The position numbers were made by a program, and so were the translations under genes. Below the pieces are notes generated by a model. That model was not told the DNA's origin and made no database searches. It was given only the letters and a program-made list of their open reading frames with translations. This document shows positions 26,212 to 37,300 of a stretch of 64,000 nucleotides of DNA, piece after piece (the stretch's first letter is position 1; each line of letters starts with the position of its first letter). Source of the DNA: Strigops habroptila. Its lineage: Eukaryota > Chordata > Aves > Psittaciformes > Psittacidae. The DNA lies in the NCBI RefSeq assembly GCF_004027225.2, contig NC_044288.2, positions 3,936,719 to 4,000,718 of the forward strand, read 5' to 3'.

Positions 26212-26292
26212 ATGCCCATGGCAGGAGGTTGGAACTCCATGATCTTAAGGTCCTTTCCAACCCAAACCATTCTATGATTCTATGATTCTGTG
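26212..26292 (+). mobile_element. CR1 LINE tail fragment
   Basis: A short 3' end with three ATTCTATGATTC-like terminal repeats, the diagnostic CR1 terminus. Confidence 0.88.
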
Positions 26293-28017
26293 TTATTTAA
26301 GACCCATCCCCTCACCAACCCACCTTTTGGTTTGTGCTCAAAGGGTGCTGGTGTTTCTCCGCAGTGAATTGGGAAGCCCAAGGATCAGTGGAACAACCAG
26401 AGCTAAATCGTCACCCAGGAGCTGCCCCAACAGCACTCAATGGCACAGCCTCGTAGATGCCCAATGTATGGCTGAGTTTGAGGACCACATGCATCCAGAA
26501 AACTGCTGGTTTTTCACCCCAGGCACTGATTGCAAGAGGAAACGTTGGTCTTCATCTCAGAAGGAGCTTTCTGAAGCTACTGCTGCATTTCCCATAGCTG
26601 CATGCATTCTCCCCTAAATCTGCAGGTGAAACCACCAGCATGGCCCATGGCAGCATCCCAGCCCACATGGGAGATGCTCTGGAGCTGTCCCCACAGGGCA
26701 GCACTGCCCCGGCCACCTCAGGCTGACCTCTGCATGTCCCCAAATTCTCCCTGTGGGATTTTAAAGGGATTTTGCTAGAATGATGCAAAATCCCAGCTCC
26801 TCTCTCCTGGGCTGGCAAAGGAACGGTCCGAGGCAACAGCTCTGATTCAAAACATAACACGCCAATATGTTATTAGGGATAAGCTCCTTCCCTCTCTGCC
26901 ACCCCACCACGACCTCACATTGCTGTCCTTCTTGGCGGTGACACTGCAGGGACACATCAGATTCCAACAGGGATCTGTCCTTCATGGAGGTGGCACCAAC
27001 AGGTCCACTTCGCCACTTCACTGCTTCCCGGGCAGGCCCAGCCTAAAGATCTCCTCCATGCCATTTAAATAAGCCTGTTTGGGGCTTATTTATTTCATTT
27101 TGGGTCATTTTTGTCTCTTTTTATAATTCTTGCAAAGACCTCAGTGATGGTGGGGGTGAGGTAGAGGAATAGCTCTGCACCTCCCTAAACCCAGCATCCA
27201 CCAGCAGTGCTGCGCAGAACAGTTAAAAACCCCATTATTTGGGATGCAAAGGTCAGAGCCAGTTCCCTTCTTCTCCAGAGCTGTCTGAGAGCATCAATAT
27301 TTGCTCCCGGGATTGTTACAAACCACTTCTAACCCCAAAACTCTCAGTGCCATCTCCTCTGGTATTGCCTCAGGATGGTTCTTTTTGAGGAATAGAGGGA
27401 TGTAAATCAACCAGGGGCATTTTGGGTCTCTGATCACATCCCAACTCACAAAAGCTGTTTATTTCCAGGCCTGGGGTTTGGATATTGCTCCAATTTCTCA
27501 TCATCATCTCTCAGCGCTGACAGGCTGAAGCCTGAGCACAGGGTGAACATCCAGCCTTCAGTTACAGCCTGGCTGGAAGGAAAGGAGGGAACAATATTGC
27601 ATCCAGCATTTATTTATTACTATTTTTCACTTGGTTTTACAGCTTGTTTGGTTTTCTTTGATTCAGTTTCATGCAGAGGGGAAGGGGCAGCTCTCCTCTC
27701 TCTTGTTTGTCCTCCTCTGAGCATCAGCACCTCTTTGGTGGTTTTCCAAGGCAGTTTCCAACAGAACGAGTTCACTGAGGTTTTGAGCCTAACAGGAATG
27801 AACAAAACCAACCAGCTTTTGAACCAGTAAAACCCAGACCCCAGATAAGACACTCACAGTTTCCTGCAGTGTTGGAAATATTTCGGGACTGCTGATGGGA
27901 GCAGAATGGGAATATTATTGGGACCTAGAGGAGGGGGGAAGAAAAGCTAAAATACAGTTAAACAGGATAAAGGATGCTGATTTGATTGGGGGTTTTTTCA
28001 CCTGAGCATCTTTTCAA

Positions 28018-28110
28018 GAGCTCTTAGACCTGTTGGAGCGAGGCCAGAGGAGGCCAAGGAGATGCTGCAAGGGCTGGAGAAAGCCATGGGAAAGCCACCG
28101 AGACACAACA
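28018..28110 (+). mobile_element. CR1 LINE internal fragment (weak)
   Basis: GTTGGAGCGAGGCCAGAGGA and the following GGGCTGGAG match the internal CR1 segment; the edges are uncertain. Confidence 0.55.
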
Positions 28111-28499
28111 CTGAGCATCCCCTAAAGAAAACCTCTCCAGCCTCAGCTTTCTTCATTATTCCTAAGCGAAGCCAACACACCTTCCTTTTCTCCTCCAAAG
28201 AGGCAATAGATAATTATTCTTCTTCTTAATTAAAAAGTGTGTCCGTCTTGTGAGCAGTTAATGAATAATTCCACATGAACTCAATGCGGGGCTGGGAGAG
28301 CCGGAGGTAGCACAGCACACGCGGGGCTCCCAGGGTCAGGCTGAACCCACTGGGCTTGAGGTGTCCCTTGTAAACCAGCTCTTGAGGTTTTAGGGATTAA
28401 ATCACAGCAATTGTCACCCTGGTGTCACCCTCGTGTCACCCAGCTCACTCCCACTCATCCCTGCATCCCCGCAGGCTCCATGTCTGCAGGAATAAACCC

Positions 28500-28960
28500 A
28501 CCTCATAAACATTGAGTTTGCTTTCCAGCCATGAATGAGGACGAATAACTCTAATTAATCAATGCTGTGATGAATAATAGCTCATTAACGATGATGGGGG
28601 GTTAAAGGAAAGGGGAGCAAGAGCATCACTCCTTCCCCCGGCCAGAGCACCCACCGCGGCGCCGTGGGCTGAGGAACTGTCTCCTCTTCCTCCTCCTGCC
28701 ATCCACTCCTAAAAGCCTCAACTACAAAGTGGATTTTCATGCCTCTCTCCTAACTAACACAAAAATGCAATTCCAGGCTCTGAAGTGGTCATTAATCACC
28801 GGGAAACTGCGCTTTTTACAAGAGAAACATTAACAAAATAATCATAAATCGTCTGCCAGCCCTGCTTTGGGAGTCCATACATTTCCAAAGGTATGGAAAA
28901 GCAGCTCATTATGCTGGTGTAATTAGTGATTAACCCTTTGCCACACGGTGCAGAGTGTGG
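28500..28960. promoter_or_regulatory. Candidate AT-rich enhancer with homeodomain-type motifs
   Basis: This AT-rich island in GC-rich surroundings has repeated TAATTAATC, CATTAACG, CATTAATC and TAATTAGTGATTAA motifs, which homeodomain factors bind. Low repeat content and motif clustering suggest a conserved enhancer between PTPRU and MECR, but conservation is not shown here. Confidence 0.35.
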
Positions 28961-29419
28961 GCACTTCCTCTCATCACACTAGCATCCTCCTCCATGCCGG
29001 AGCCACCCCACCATAACAAACCTGGAGCACTTTTGGCATTCTTGGGAATCCTACTCTTTTATTGCTGTGATTACTGATTACATTAAAATGCTCATTTAAA
29101 GCAGCCAGACATGATGGAGATGGTGCCCACCACACTCAGCCACCTGAGGACTGTTCCTTCCCAGTGGTAAAGATGCTGCAAGGACACGGATGTGCTCAGG
29201 ATCCCACCAAACTGATGTGGGAAGAGCCTGGTTTGCCCTCCATGGCTGTGCTGGTGCTGGATGGCTCCTCGAGGTGCCCTCACCAGGGTTGCTCTGAGCC
29301 CTCTCAAACTCACTGCGTGGATGAGGCATCCCCTGGAGCTGCAAGAGCAAGGAGCAAATCCAACCTCCCATGACAATTCACGCTGAATAAATGGGGGTGC
29401 TGCCAATCAGAGCAAGAAA

Positions 29420-29943
29420 ATCATGGAATCGGAGAGTTCCAGGTTGGGAGGGACCTCAAGGATCATCTGGTCCAACCTTCCTAGGTAAAGCATGGCCTAG
29501 ACTGGATGTCCCAGCACCCTGTCCAGCCAGATCTTAACAGTGTCCAACAATGGGGAATCCACCACTTCCCTAAAGAGATAATTCCAGTGACTGTTCTCAT
29601 TGGGAAAAATTTCTCTCTTGTGTCCAGCTGGAATCTCCCCAGGAGGAACCTACGCCCATCACTCCTTGTCTTTTCCTGTGACTCCTTGTACAAAGGGAGT
29701 TTCCATCTTCTTTATAGTCACCCTTTAGGCACTGGAGCTGCTCTAAGGTCTCCTCGGAGCCTTCTCTTCTCCAGGTTGAATAGTCCCAGCTCTCTCAGCC
29801 TTTCCTCACACACTGCCCGGTCCTTGGATCATCTTTGTGGCCCTTCTCTGGACCTTCTCCAGCCCGTCCACATCTGTTTTGTATAGTGAGGACCAAACCT
29901 GCAGGTGTGGCCTAACAAGGGCCGTGTAGAGTGGGATAATCTT
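29420..29943 (-). mobile_element. CR1 LINE 3' region, older subfamily
   Basis: About 520 bp. The left end reads TCATGGAATCGGAGAGTTCC, and the body contains the AGCACCCTGTCCAGCC and GGTGTGGCCTAACAAGGGCC segments of a different CR1 lineage. Reverse orientation. Confidence 0.85.
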
Positions 29944-30245
29944 AGAACCATAGATTCCCAGCCTGGTTTGGGTTGGAAGGGACCTTAAAGCTCATCCAGC
30001 TCCAACCCCCTGCCACGGGCAGGGACATCTTCCACTAGAGCAGGTTGCTCCAAGCCCCTGTGTCCAACCTGGCCTTGAACACTGCCAGGGATGGGGCAGC
30101 CACAGCTTCTCTGGGCACCCTGTGCCAGCGCCTCAGCACCCTCACAGGGAAGAGCTTCTGCCTCAGAGTTCATCTCAGTCTCCCCTCTGGCAGGTTAAAG
30201 CCGTTCCCCTCGGCCTGTCCCTACAGGCCCTTGTCCAAAGGGGTT
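29944..30245 (-). mobile_element. CR1 LINE 3' fragment adjoining the previous copy
   Basis: It belongs to the common subfamily of this window, reverse orientation, inserted exactly at the 5'-truncated end of the older copy. Confidence 0.9.
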
Positions 30246-30949
30246 TGTTTGTAGGCTCCAGCATGAGGTTCTCACCCACATCATGCCCTGGGTGCTCTCA
30301 TTCACTGCTGCAGGTGCCAAGCGGGTGAGGGGAAGGATGGTGTTAACGAAGAAACCTGCTAATTGCACATAGAAGCAGACTGTGATGAGCAAACTGGGAT
30401 TTATTGAGCTCTCCCAGTGCCCAGTCAGAGAATTCCATCCTCTCTATGAAAGCAGGAATTAGTTTTAAACCCGGTGCTTGTTCTGTGTGACGGGTAGATC
30501 AGTGAGGCAGGCGCCAGCTCTTCCCTTTTCCCCCTCCGATCTCATCAGTTTTAATTAGAAGGATAAATGAGACCTTTCCTTCAAGATAATTATAGAAAAC
30601 AGTGAATTAAATCACGATCAGGATTTATTACTTTTTCTTTTCTCACCACTTGTGTCAGGCATCTGCTGTTTGATAGAATCATCTGATGCACGTGGCTTCC
30701 CCCGCTGGCGGGAAGCACAGACATCCCCTCCAGGGTGGCGGGAAGCCACCAGTTCATAAATCATAGGAAAGGGGATATTTTCCCCAAAACAGCTCGCTGT
30801 GTGCACCAGGATCCCATTGTGCCCATCACCCTGGCCTCCAGGCTGGCACGGCTCTGGCCATGCCGGAGTTAATATCTTTTTACAAGCCCCGAAGCAGGAG
30901 CCCGGCCCCGGTGATCCCGGGAGACCCTCGGGCTGCCCCGCAGAGACCC

Positions 30950-31277
30950 CGCCGGCTCATCGCATGTGTGGCCGGGCCCCCTTAAGGCGGGCGGAGGGCG
31001 GGGCCGACCCGGAGGAGGCGGGGCTACCCTCGTGACGGTAGTGGTGACCGCGCCGGGCTCAACCGAGTGGTGCCGAACCGGGCCGAGCCGAGCCGAGCCG
31101 AGCCGAGCCGAGCCGAGCCGAGCCGAGCCGAGCCGAGTCGAGTCGAGTCGAGTCGAGTCGAGTCGAGTCGAGTCGAGTCGAGTCGAGCCGAGTCGAGTCG
31201 AGTCGAGTCCAGCCGAGCCGAGCCGAGCCGAGTTGAGTCCAGCCGAGCGGAGCCGAGTCCAGCCGAGCGGAGCCGAA
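30950..31277 (+). promoter_or_regulatory. MECR: MECR CpG-island promoter and 5' UTR
   Basis: This is a CpG-rich block immediately upstream of the MECR ATG. GC boxes (GGGCGGGG-like) lie at about 30985-31020. The 3' part is the pentanucleotide array described separately, which must be transcribed if initiation occurs at the GC boxes. No TATA box is seen. Confidence 0.65.
31086..31275 (+). repeat. Pentanucleotide array (AGCCG/AGTCG), 38 units, directly upstream of the MECR ATG
   Basis: Thirty-eight consecutive 5-bp units end 2 nt before the ATG. They fall into blocks: ten AGCCG, ten AGTCG, one AGCCG, three AGTCG, then a mixed tail with AGTCC, AGCGG and AGTTG variants. Because 5 and 3 are coprime, each 15 bp encodes the same five amino acids (R-A-E-P-S, or R-V-E-S-S for the AGTCG block) in all three plus frames. 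The frame of MECR is open through the whole array. Confidence 0.97.
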
Positions 31278-31360
31278 ATGCAGCGTGCGGCAGCTCGGGT
31301 GCTGCGGGGAGCCCGGGGTCTGCTCTATGAGCGACACGGGGAGCCCTCTGCCGTGGTGCA
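31278..31360 (+). CDS. MECR: MECR exon 1 (mitochondrial presequence)
   Basis: It encodes residues 1-27 and two bases of codon 28. [16 protein letters not shown] has four arginines spaced for an amphipathic matrix-targeting helix, then runs directly into [11 protein letters not shown], which aligns with the first beta-strand of the enzyme. The donor is GTAAGG. A G at -3 gives an adequate start context. Confidence 0.88.
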
Positions 31361-34300
31361 GTAAGGGGGGACATGGGGGTGTACTGGGGTGCAGGGGGGC
31401 TGTAGTGGGCTGCACTGCGGGGGGCGTATGGGGAAAGCCCCATTTTGGGGGATTTTGTGCCTTGTTTTTCCAAGGGAGGACACCTCGAGGACTTGCTGCC
31501 CCCCTCGAAGCAACTCAGGTCACCCCTAAAAACATCATCCGTGTGCAGCCAGGCACCAAACCCATGGGGATTTTGGGGGGACAGATAGTTGCTGTTCCCT
31601 TATGACCCTTGTGCAACGGTGCTGCTGATTTGCAGCCCTCGCCCCATTGCTTGTGCAAGGGCAGTCTTGTGCTTCATCACTTCTCCTTTGTGCTGCAAGT
31701 ACCCAAGTTCCTGTAATGCTGGAGCAGGGCAGGATGAGCCCTAAAATCCCCAAACAGCTGCATTTTTGTATGCAACCAGTTGAATCTGTTAAGATCAGTG
31801 ACCTTTCTGCCTGGTGACCAAAGCTTTGTTGGGTGGTTGGGTATTGCCATCAAAAGCCTGTCTGTCTAATCAATCTGATCAGTTTTTAAGTGGGATGGAA
31901 ATCAGTTCATGCCCAAGGTGCTGGCTCAGGGCTGAGGCGCTGCATGGTATTAACTTTAACCTCAATATTTAACCTCCTTTAGGAAAAAGGAAGGGATTTC
32001 AAGTAGTTAGATGTGCAGGGGGTGGTAGAACCCAAAATGATTTAATCAAATGCCTAACAGGGCAGAAAAATATATACAGTGTGGAGATGCTGTTGCTGAG
32101 GCCTTTGGTTGGGTCCCTGCATCTTGTAATGCTGATTTGTAGTTTATTTGAAGCCTAAACCAGGATGGAGTCCCCGTGTTTTCCTGCTGAAGCCTTGCAG
32201 TTTGGATCAAAGCGGGTTTGCAAGGAGCTAACTTCATCCTGCTCATTCCGGAGGGTGTTCGGTTCCTGTTTGGATGCTGGACACACGCCTGGCTCCGTAA
32301 TTCAGAACCTTGCCAAAGAACCACACGGTTTTGAGCACAGTGCACCCAAGTCAGGGCTCGTGGTTGTACCCAGCAGCTGCAGGGCTGTATCTAGCACCAG
32401 CAAACTCTCCGGATGGGGTTTTTGGACCCTGCTGGGAGCTTCCCTCATGTCTCATCATCCTAATTGCTCATTAAGAGAGGAAAATGCCCCATCCCCGGCA
32501 GTGTTCAAGGCCAGGTTGGACACAGGGGCTTGGAGCAACCTGCTCTAGTGGAAGGTGTCCCTGCCCGTGGCAGGGGATTGGAACTGGATGAGCTTTAAGG
32601 TCCCTTCCAACACAAACCATTCCATGATTCTATGACGTCTCTCCAGCTTAAACCAAGGTGCAAAAGACATCAGCCAAGCCTGAATTAATGCACTTTTCCT
32701 TTGTGTCTCCCTGTTAAGACTAAAGGACCTCGAAGTGGCTGAGCTGGGGGACTCCGATGTCCACATCAAGATGCTGGCAGCTCCCATCAATCCCGCCGAC
32801 ATCAATATGATCCAAGGTACCACTCCAGCTGCATCCTTTGTGCATGTTGGATCTTGCGGGATGCTCCCAGCGGGATGTCTCGGAGGGTTTGGAGGTGGAA
32901 CCTGGCATGGGGAGGTCTGGGCTGTGATGAGGTCTGCAGCTCACCTCTGGCTTCCTGGCAGGGACGTACGCCATCCTCTCCCCGCTGCCGGCTGTGGGAG
33001 GCAATGAAGGTGTCGGGGAGGTGCTGGAGGTCGGGCGTCGTGTGGCGGCTCTGAAACCCGGGGACTGGGTCATCCCAGCCACCTCCGGACTCGGTGAGTG
33101 TGTACCCGGCATCCTCAGTGCCAGGAGCCACGGCACGGCTGGATCACCTTAGTGTGAGCAGCAGGTTGAAGGAGCGGATCCTGCCCCTCTGTTCCGCTCT
33201 GTGAGACCCCACTTGCAGCACTGTGTGCAGTGCTGGTGTCCTCAGCATAAGGACATGGAGCTGTTGGAGCAAGTCCAGAGGAGGCCACGAGTATGATCAG
33301 GGGCTGGAGCACCTCCCATATGGAGACAGGCTGAGAACATTGGGGCTGTTCAGCCTGGAGAAGAGAAGCTGCGTGGAGAGCTCAGAGCAGCTTCCAGTGT
33401 CTGAAGGGGGCTACAAGGATGCTGGAGAGGGACCTTCATCAGGGACTGTAGTGATAGGACAAGGGGCGATGGGTTCAAACTGAAACAGGGGAAGTTCAGG
33501 TTAGAGATTAGGCAGAAGCTCTTCCCTGTGAGGGTGCTGAGGCGCTGGCACAGGGTGCCCAGAGAAGCTGTGGCTGCCCCATCCCTGGCAGTGTTCAAGG
33601 CCAGGTTGGACACAGGGGCTTGGAGCAACCTGCTCTAGTGGAAGGTGTCCCTGCCCGTGGCAGGGGGTTGGAACTGGATGAGCTTTAAGGTCCCTTTCAA
33701 CACAAACCATTCCATGATTCTATGATCCTTGCTCCTTGGTGAGTTCTTCCTGCATCACCCCTCCCTGCAGAGCATCTTCTCAGGGGACTTTTGGGATGCC
33801 CAAGCCTGCACTGAGAGCAAACCCATGGCCATGCTCTCCTGCAAACCAATACTTGGGGAGCTGGTGTGGAGATTTGGGGTGTCCTGGAGCAAAACCACTG
33901 CTCTCCAAAGCATCGTCTTTGTGGTGTGTGGGTAGAGCCATGTGCCCCTCACGCTTACAGCAATTACATCTAATGAGGTGTAACTTAAAATGAGGGGGGA
34001 AAAAAGCTCCATTAGGGAATGTTGAGCAAAGGAAGCAGCAATTGGAACCCATTTAGCATCATATTAGCCTGATCATAAATATAATGGGCTGATTGGCTCA
34101 GCCAGGAAGCATTGGGATAAGTGCTGGAGCTGCACAAAGGCATCTTCATTTCTCACCTCTTTATATCTCGGTTTAAGTTGTATTATTTCCACCGGGTATT
34201 TCTTTAGTTTTAATGTATTTCTTCTCAAAGCAAGCTCATTACCTGATCCCTGACCACGGTGAGTGATGCTCTGCAGATGCAGGGGGGCTCCAGGGAAGGA

Positions 34301-37300
34301 TGGGGGTCCCCAAGGAAGAGGCTGCTGTGCATGGGACACATGCAGTGCAAAAACCTGGAGCACTTACAAGAGTGATGCCATTACTTATGCTACACTTGAA
34401 CTTAGAAATAATCCACTTTTCTATAGCATAGAGCCTTTATGGGGCTTCTGTGCCAATAAAAAGCATCGCAGCAATCTTTGTGAACAAGCATGTTTTGTCA
34501 CATCTGCTTAGAACTTCTTTAAGGACCTGGGATAAAGCATTTACCCTGTGCAAGGTCATGGTTACATCTCATTAGTGTTCTCTTTAATAGTGCTCTGATG
34601 GGAAAGCATGGGGATTTATTTTCCAACAAATGTCTCTTGTGCTCCTCCAAAATGCCAATGGCCAGACAAATGATGGGTTCTGGTTTAGTGCAGCAGCTTG
34701 TTCTTTGCCTTGTTTCTTCTTAAAAGGCTTTTTTTTTTTTTGCTTAATGGGAGAAGGCAAGTGATGTAGTCGAGATCCAAATGTGATGTTTTTAAACATA
34801 AAAAGCAGAAGTAAATGGATGGTAGGGGGTTAAATCGGATCTAAGTATAGAGGGAGTAAATCTAACTAAATTGGCTTTGAATATATGGGCTCATCTGTAG
34901 GATGGGGAGTATTTCCATTATCTCTGCACACTCCCTGCACCCAGGGAGCCCTGGTCTCATTATCCCTCTGGGAAATGATTAGACTTGGCTGGGTGATAAA
35001 TCTCAGCAGGCAACAGGGGATCCATCCCCTGCCTTTTGCAATGTTTTGGCCATATCCATAAGGGAATATGTTTGATAACGCACTCTCCAGGTGCACAGCA
35101 TGGCGATGCTGCTGTGCCCAGCGTCAAGGCTGTGGTGTGAGTTGAGGTCTCATCCCCTTTTCCTTTCCTTGCCCACCTTCCTGCCTGTGATACTGCTGGT
35201 ACCCAGGGACGTGGCGGACACAGGGGGTGTTCCCTGAGAAGATGCTGCTGAAGGTGCCCAGTGACATCCCGGTGCTGTGCGCTGCCACCCTGAGTGTCAA
35301 CCCCTGCACAGCGTACCGCATGCTGGCCGACTTCGAGACCCTGGCGCCAGGTATGGCTTTGCTGGGTGGAAAGAGTATTCCAGGTGGATTTGCCAGTCAT
35401 TCCTGCAGTGAAAGTCTGGATTTATTCATATCCAGGTGACTCCGTCATCCAGAACGCCGCCAACAGCGGCGTGGGCCAGGCTGTTATCCAGATTGCCAAA
35501 GCCTCCGGCATCAAGACCATCAACGTGGTGAGGGACAGGTGGGTCCATGGGGAGAGGAGAAGGTCTCTTGTGGGGCCGGAGCTGCCTTCAGCCTGGGCTG
35601 GAGGTTGGTGGGACGTTAGGCAAATTTGGGAGCTGGATCTGGTTGTCCTGCTCATCCAAGCCAGGATTTTCACCTCTTTGCTGCTCCAAGGTTTCCCCCA
35701 GCCTCTGCCCTCTTGTCCTCAAGCTGTGTCTGAGGAGGAGGGAGGAGAAGGTTACCCTCTGCTTTCTGGCTTATTGAGTCTTTGGTTTCTTTTCTTCTCC
35801 CCAGACCTGATCTCCCAAAGCTGGTGGAGAGGCTGATGGCCCTGGGTGCAGACCACGTCATCACGGAAGAGATGCTGAGAAAGCCAGAAATGAAAGATAT
35901 ATTTAAGGTACCTCAATACTGATGCCACCAGAGAGACCATCCAGGGCTCTCCCTACAGTTCAGTGGTGCAGGGAAAGGTGCAGGGATGGTGGGAAGGACA
36001 AATCTCTCTCTAGATCAGGATTTAGCCCCAGAAGTTGAGGGCTTTTGCTGCTACCACAAGGGCCAGATTATAGATTTTAGCTGACCCCAAGTAAATGTTG
36101 AGGTTAAGGCAGTTGTTCCCTCAAGAACCACGATCCTATCCTTAAAAGGAGCCCTAAAATTTGGGAATTCTCTCGATAAACTCTTGCAGAGCATCCCAAA
36201 GCCCCGGCTCGCCCTGAACTGCGTCGGAGGCAAAAGCACGACGGAGATGCTGCGGCATCTGCAGTAAGTTTGGCTGCGTGGTGGCTTGGGAATGGGGTTG
36301 GGGACATCAACCAGCACCAGAGGGTCCTGCTCTAGAGGCCCCAGAGTGCAAGAGGTGGCCTGAGATGATGTTTGATGATGTTGGTCATCACTGGAGTTTG
36401 GAGAGGGGAGATGAGTGGAGAAGTGGGGTTGGAAAATAGCAGCGGCTTGAGGTTAACCCATCATCACTGCATGTCTCAAATGCTGCTGGTGGCTGGAGGC
36501 AGCTGAGGGCTGGGTATGAAGAAGGTCCACCAGGCCCTGGCCATATATAACTTATAACTGGTGTGTTTAGCTGCAAGTTCAGCTGATGGTGGATGGGAGC
36601 AAGGGGGGAGCTTTGCAAAACAGAGCCCGAGGGATAGATGTGGGATCCCTTGGTGTGAGGATGGGCCTGTCTGTGCAGTGGTGGGGTTGGTTATGGCAAA
36701 GGGGGAGGCTGCAAGGTCAAAGCTGCATGTTGGGGACCACATAACCAAATACCCCTTTCCTCTTCCAGGCCCAAAGGCACCATGGTCACCTATGGCGGGA
36801 TGGCAAAGCAGCCTGTGATGGTGCCTGTGGTGGGTACTGGAGATGTTCTTGATTTGGATGCTGGACACACGCCTGGCTCCATAATTCAGAACCTTGCCAA
36901 AGAACCATACGGTTTTGAGCACAGTGCACCCAAGTCAGGGCTCGTGGTTGTACCCAGCAGCTGCAGGGCTGTATCTAGCACCAGCAAACTCTCTGGATGG
37001 GGTTTTTGGACCCTGCTGGGAGCTTCCCTCATGTCTCATCATCCTAATTGCTCATTAAGAGAGGAAAATGCCCCATCCCTGGCAGTGTTCAAGGCCAGGT
37101 TGGATACAGGGGCTTGGAGCAACCTGCTCTAGTGGAAGGTGTCCCTGCCCATGGCAGGGGGCTGGAACTGGAGGAGCTTTAAGGTCCCTTCCAACACAAA
37201 CCATTCCATCATTCTATGATATCCCCTGTGCTCCACTGTGGATGTCCTTGTCCCCTCAGCACCACAGGAGCTCGGCTCTCCCCTGCCTACAAACTGGGAG

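Larger units (their letters stand above)
22165..30949. other. PTPRU-MECR divergent intergenic region
   Basis: About 8.8 kb between divergently transcribed genes. It holds the ATGCAT minisatellite (24.32-24.68 kb), a pyrimidine-rich tract (25.78-25.98 kb), several CR1 copies and an AT-rich element (28.5-28.96 kb). No gene was recognised. Confidence 0.75.

Noticed and set aside
31024-31473. Minus-strand frame of 149 codons with an RLGSA/RLDST repeat
   Set aside because: It is the antisense reading of the MECR pentanucleotide array, which lacks stops in all six frames.
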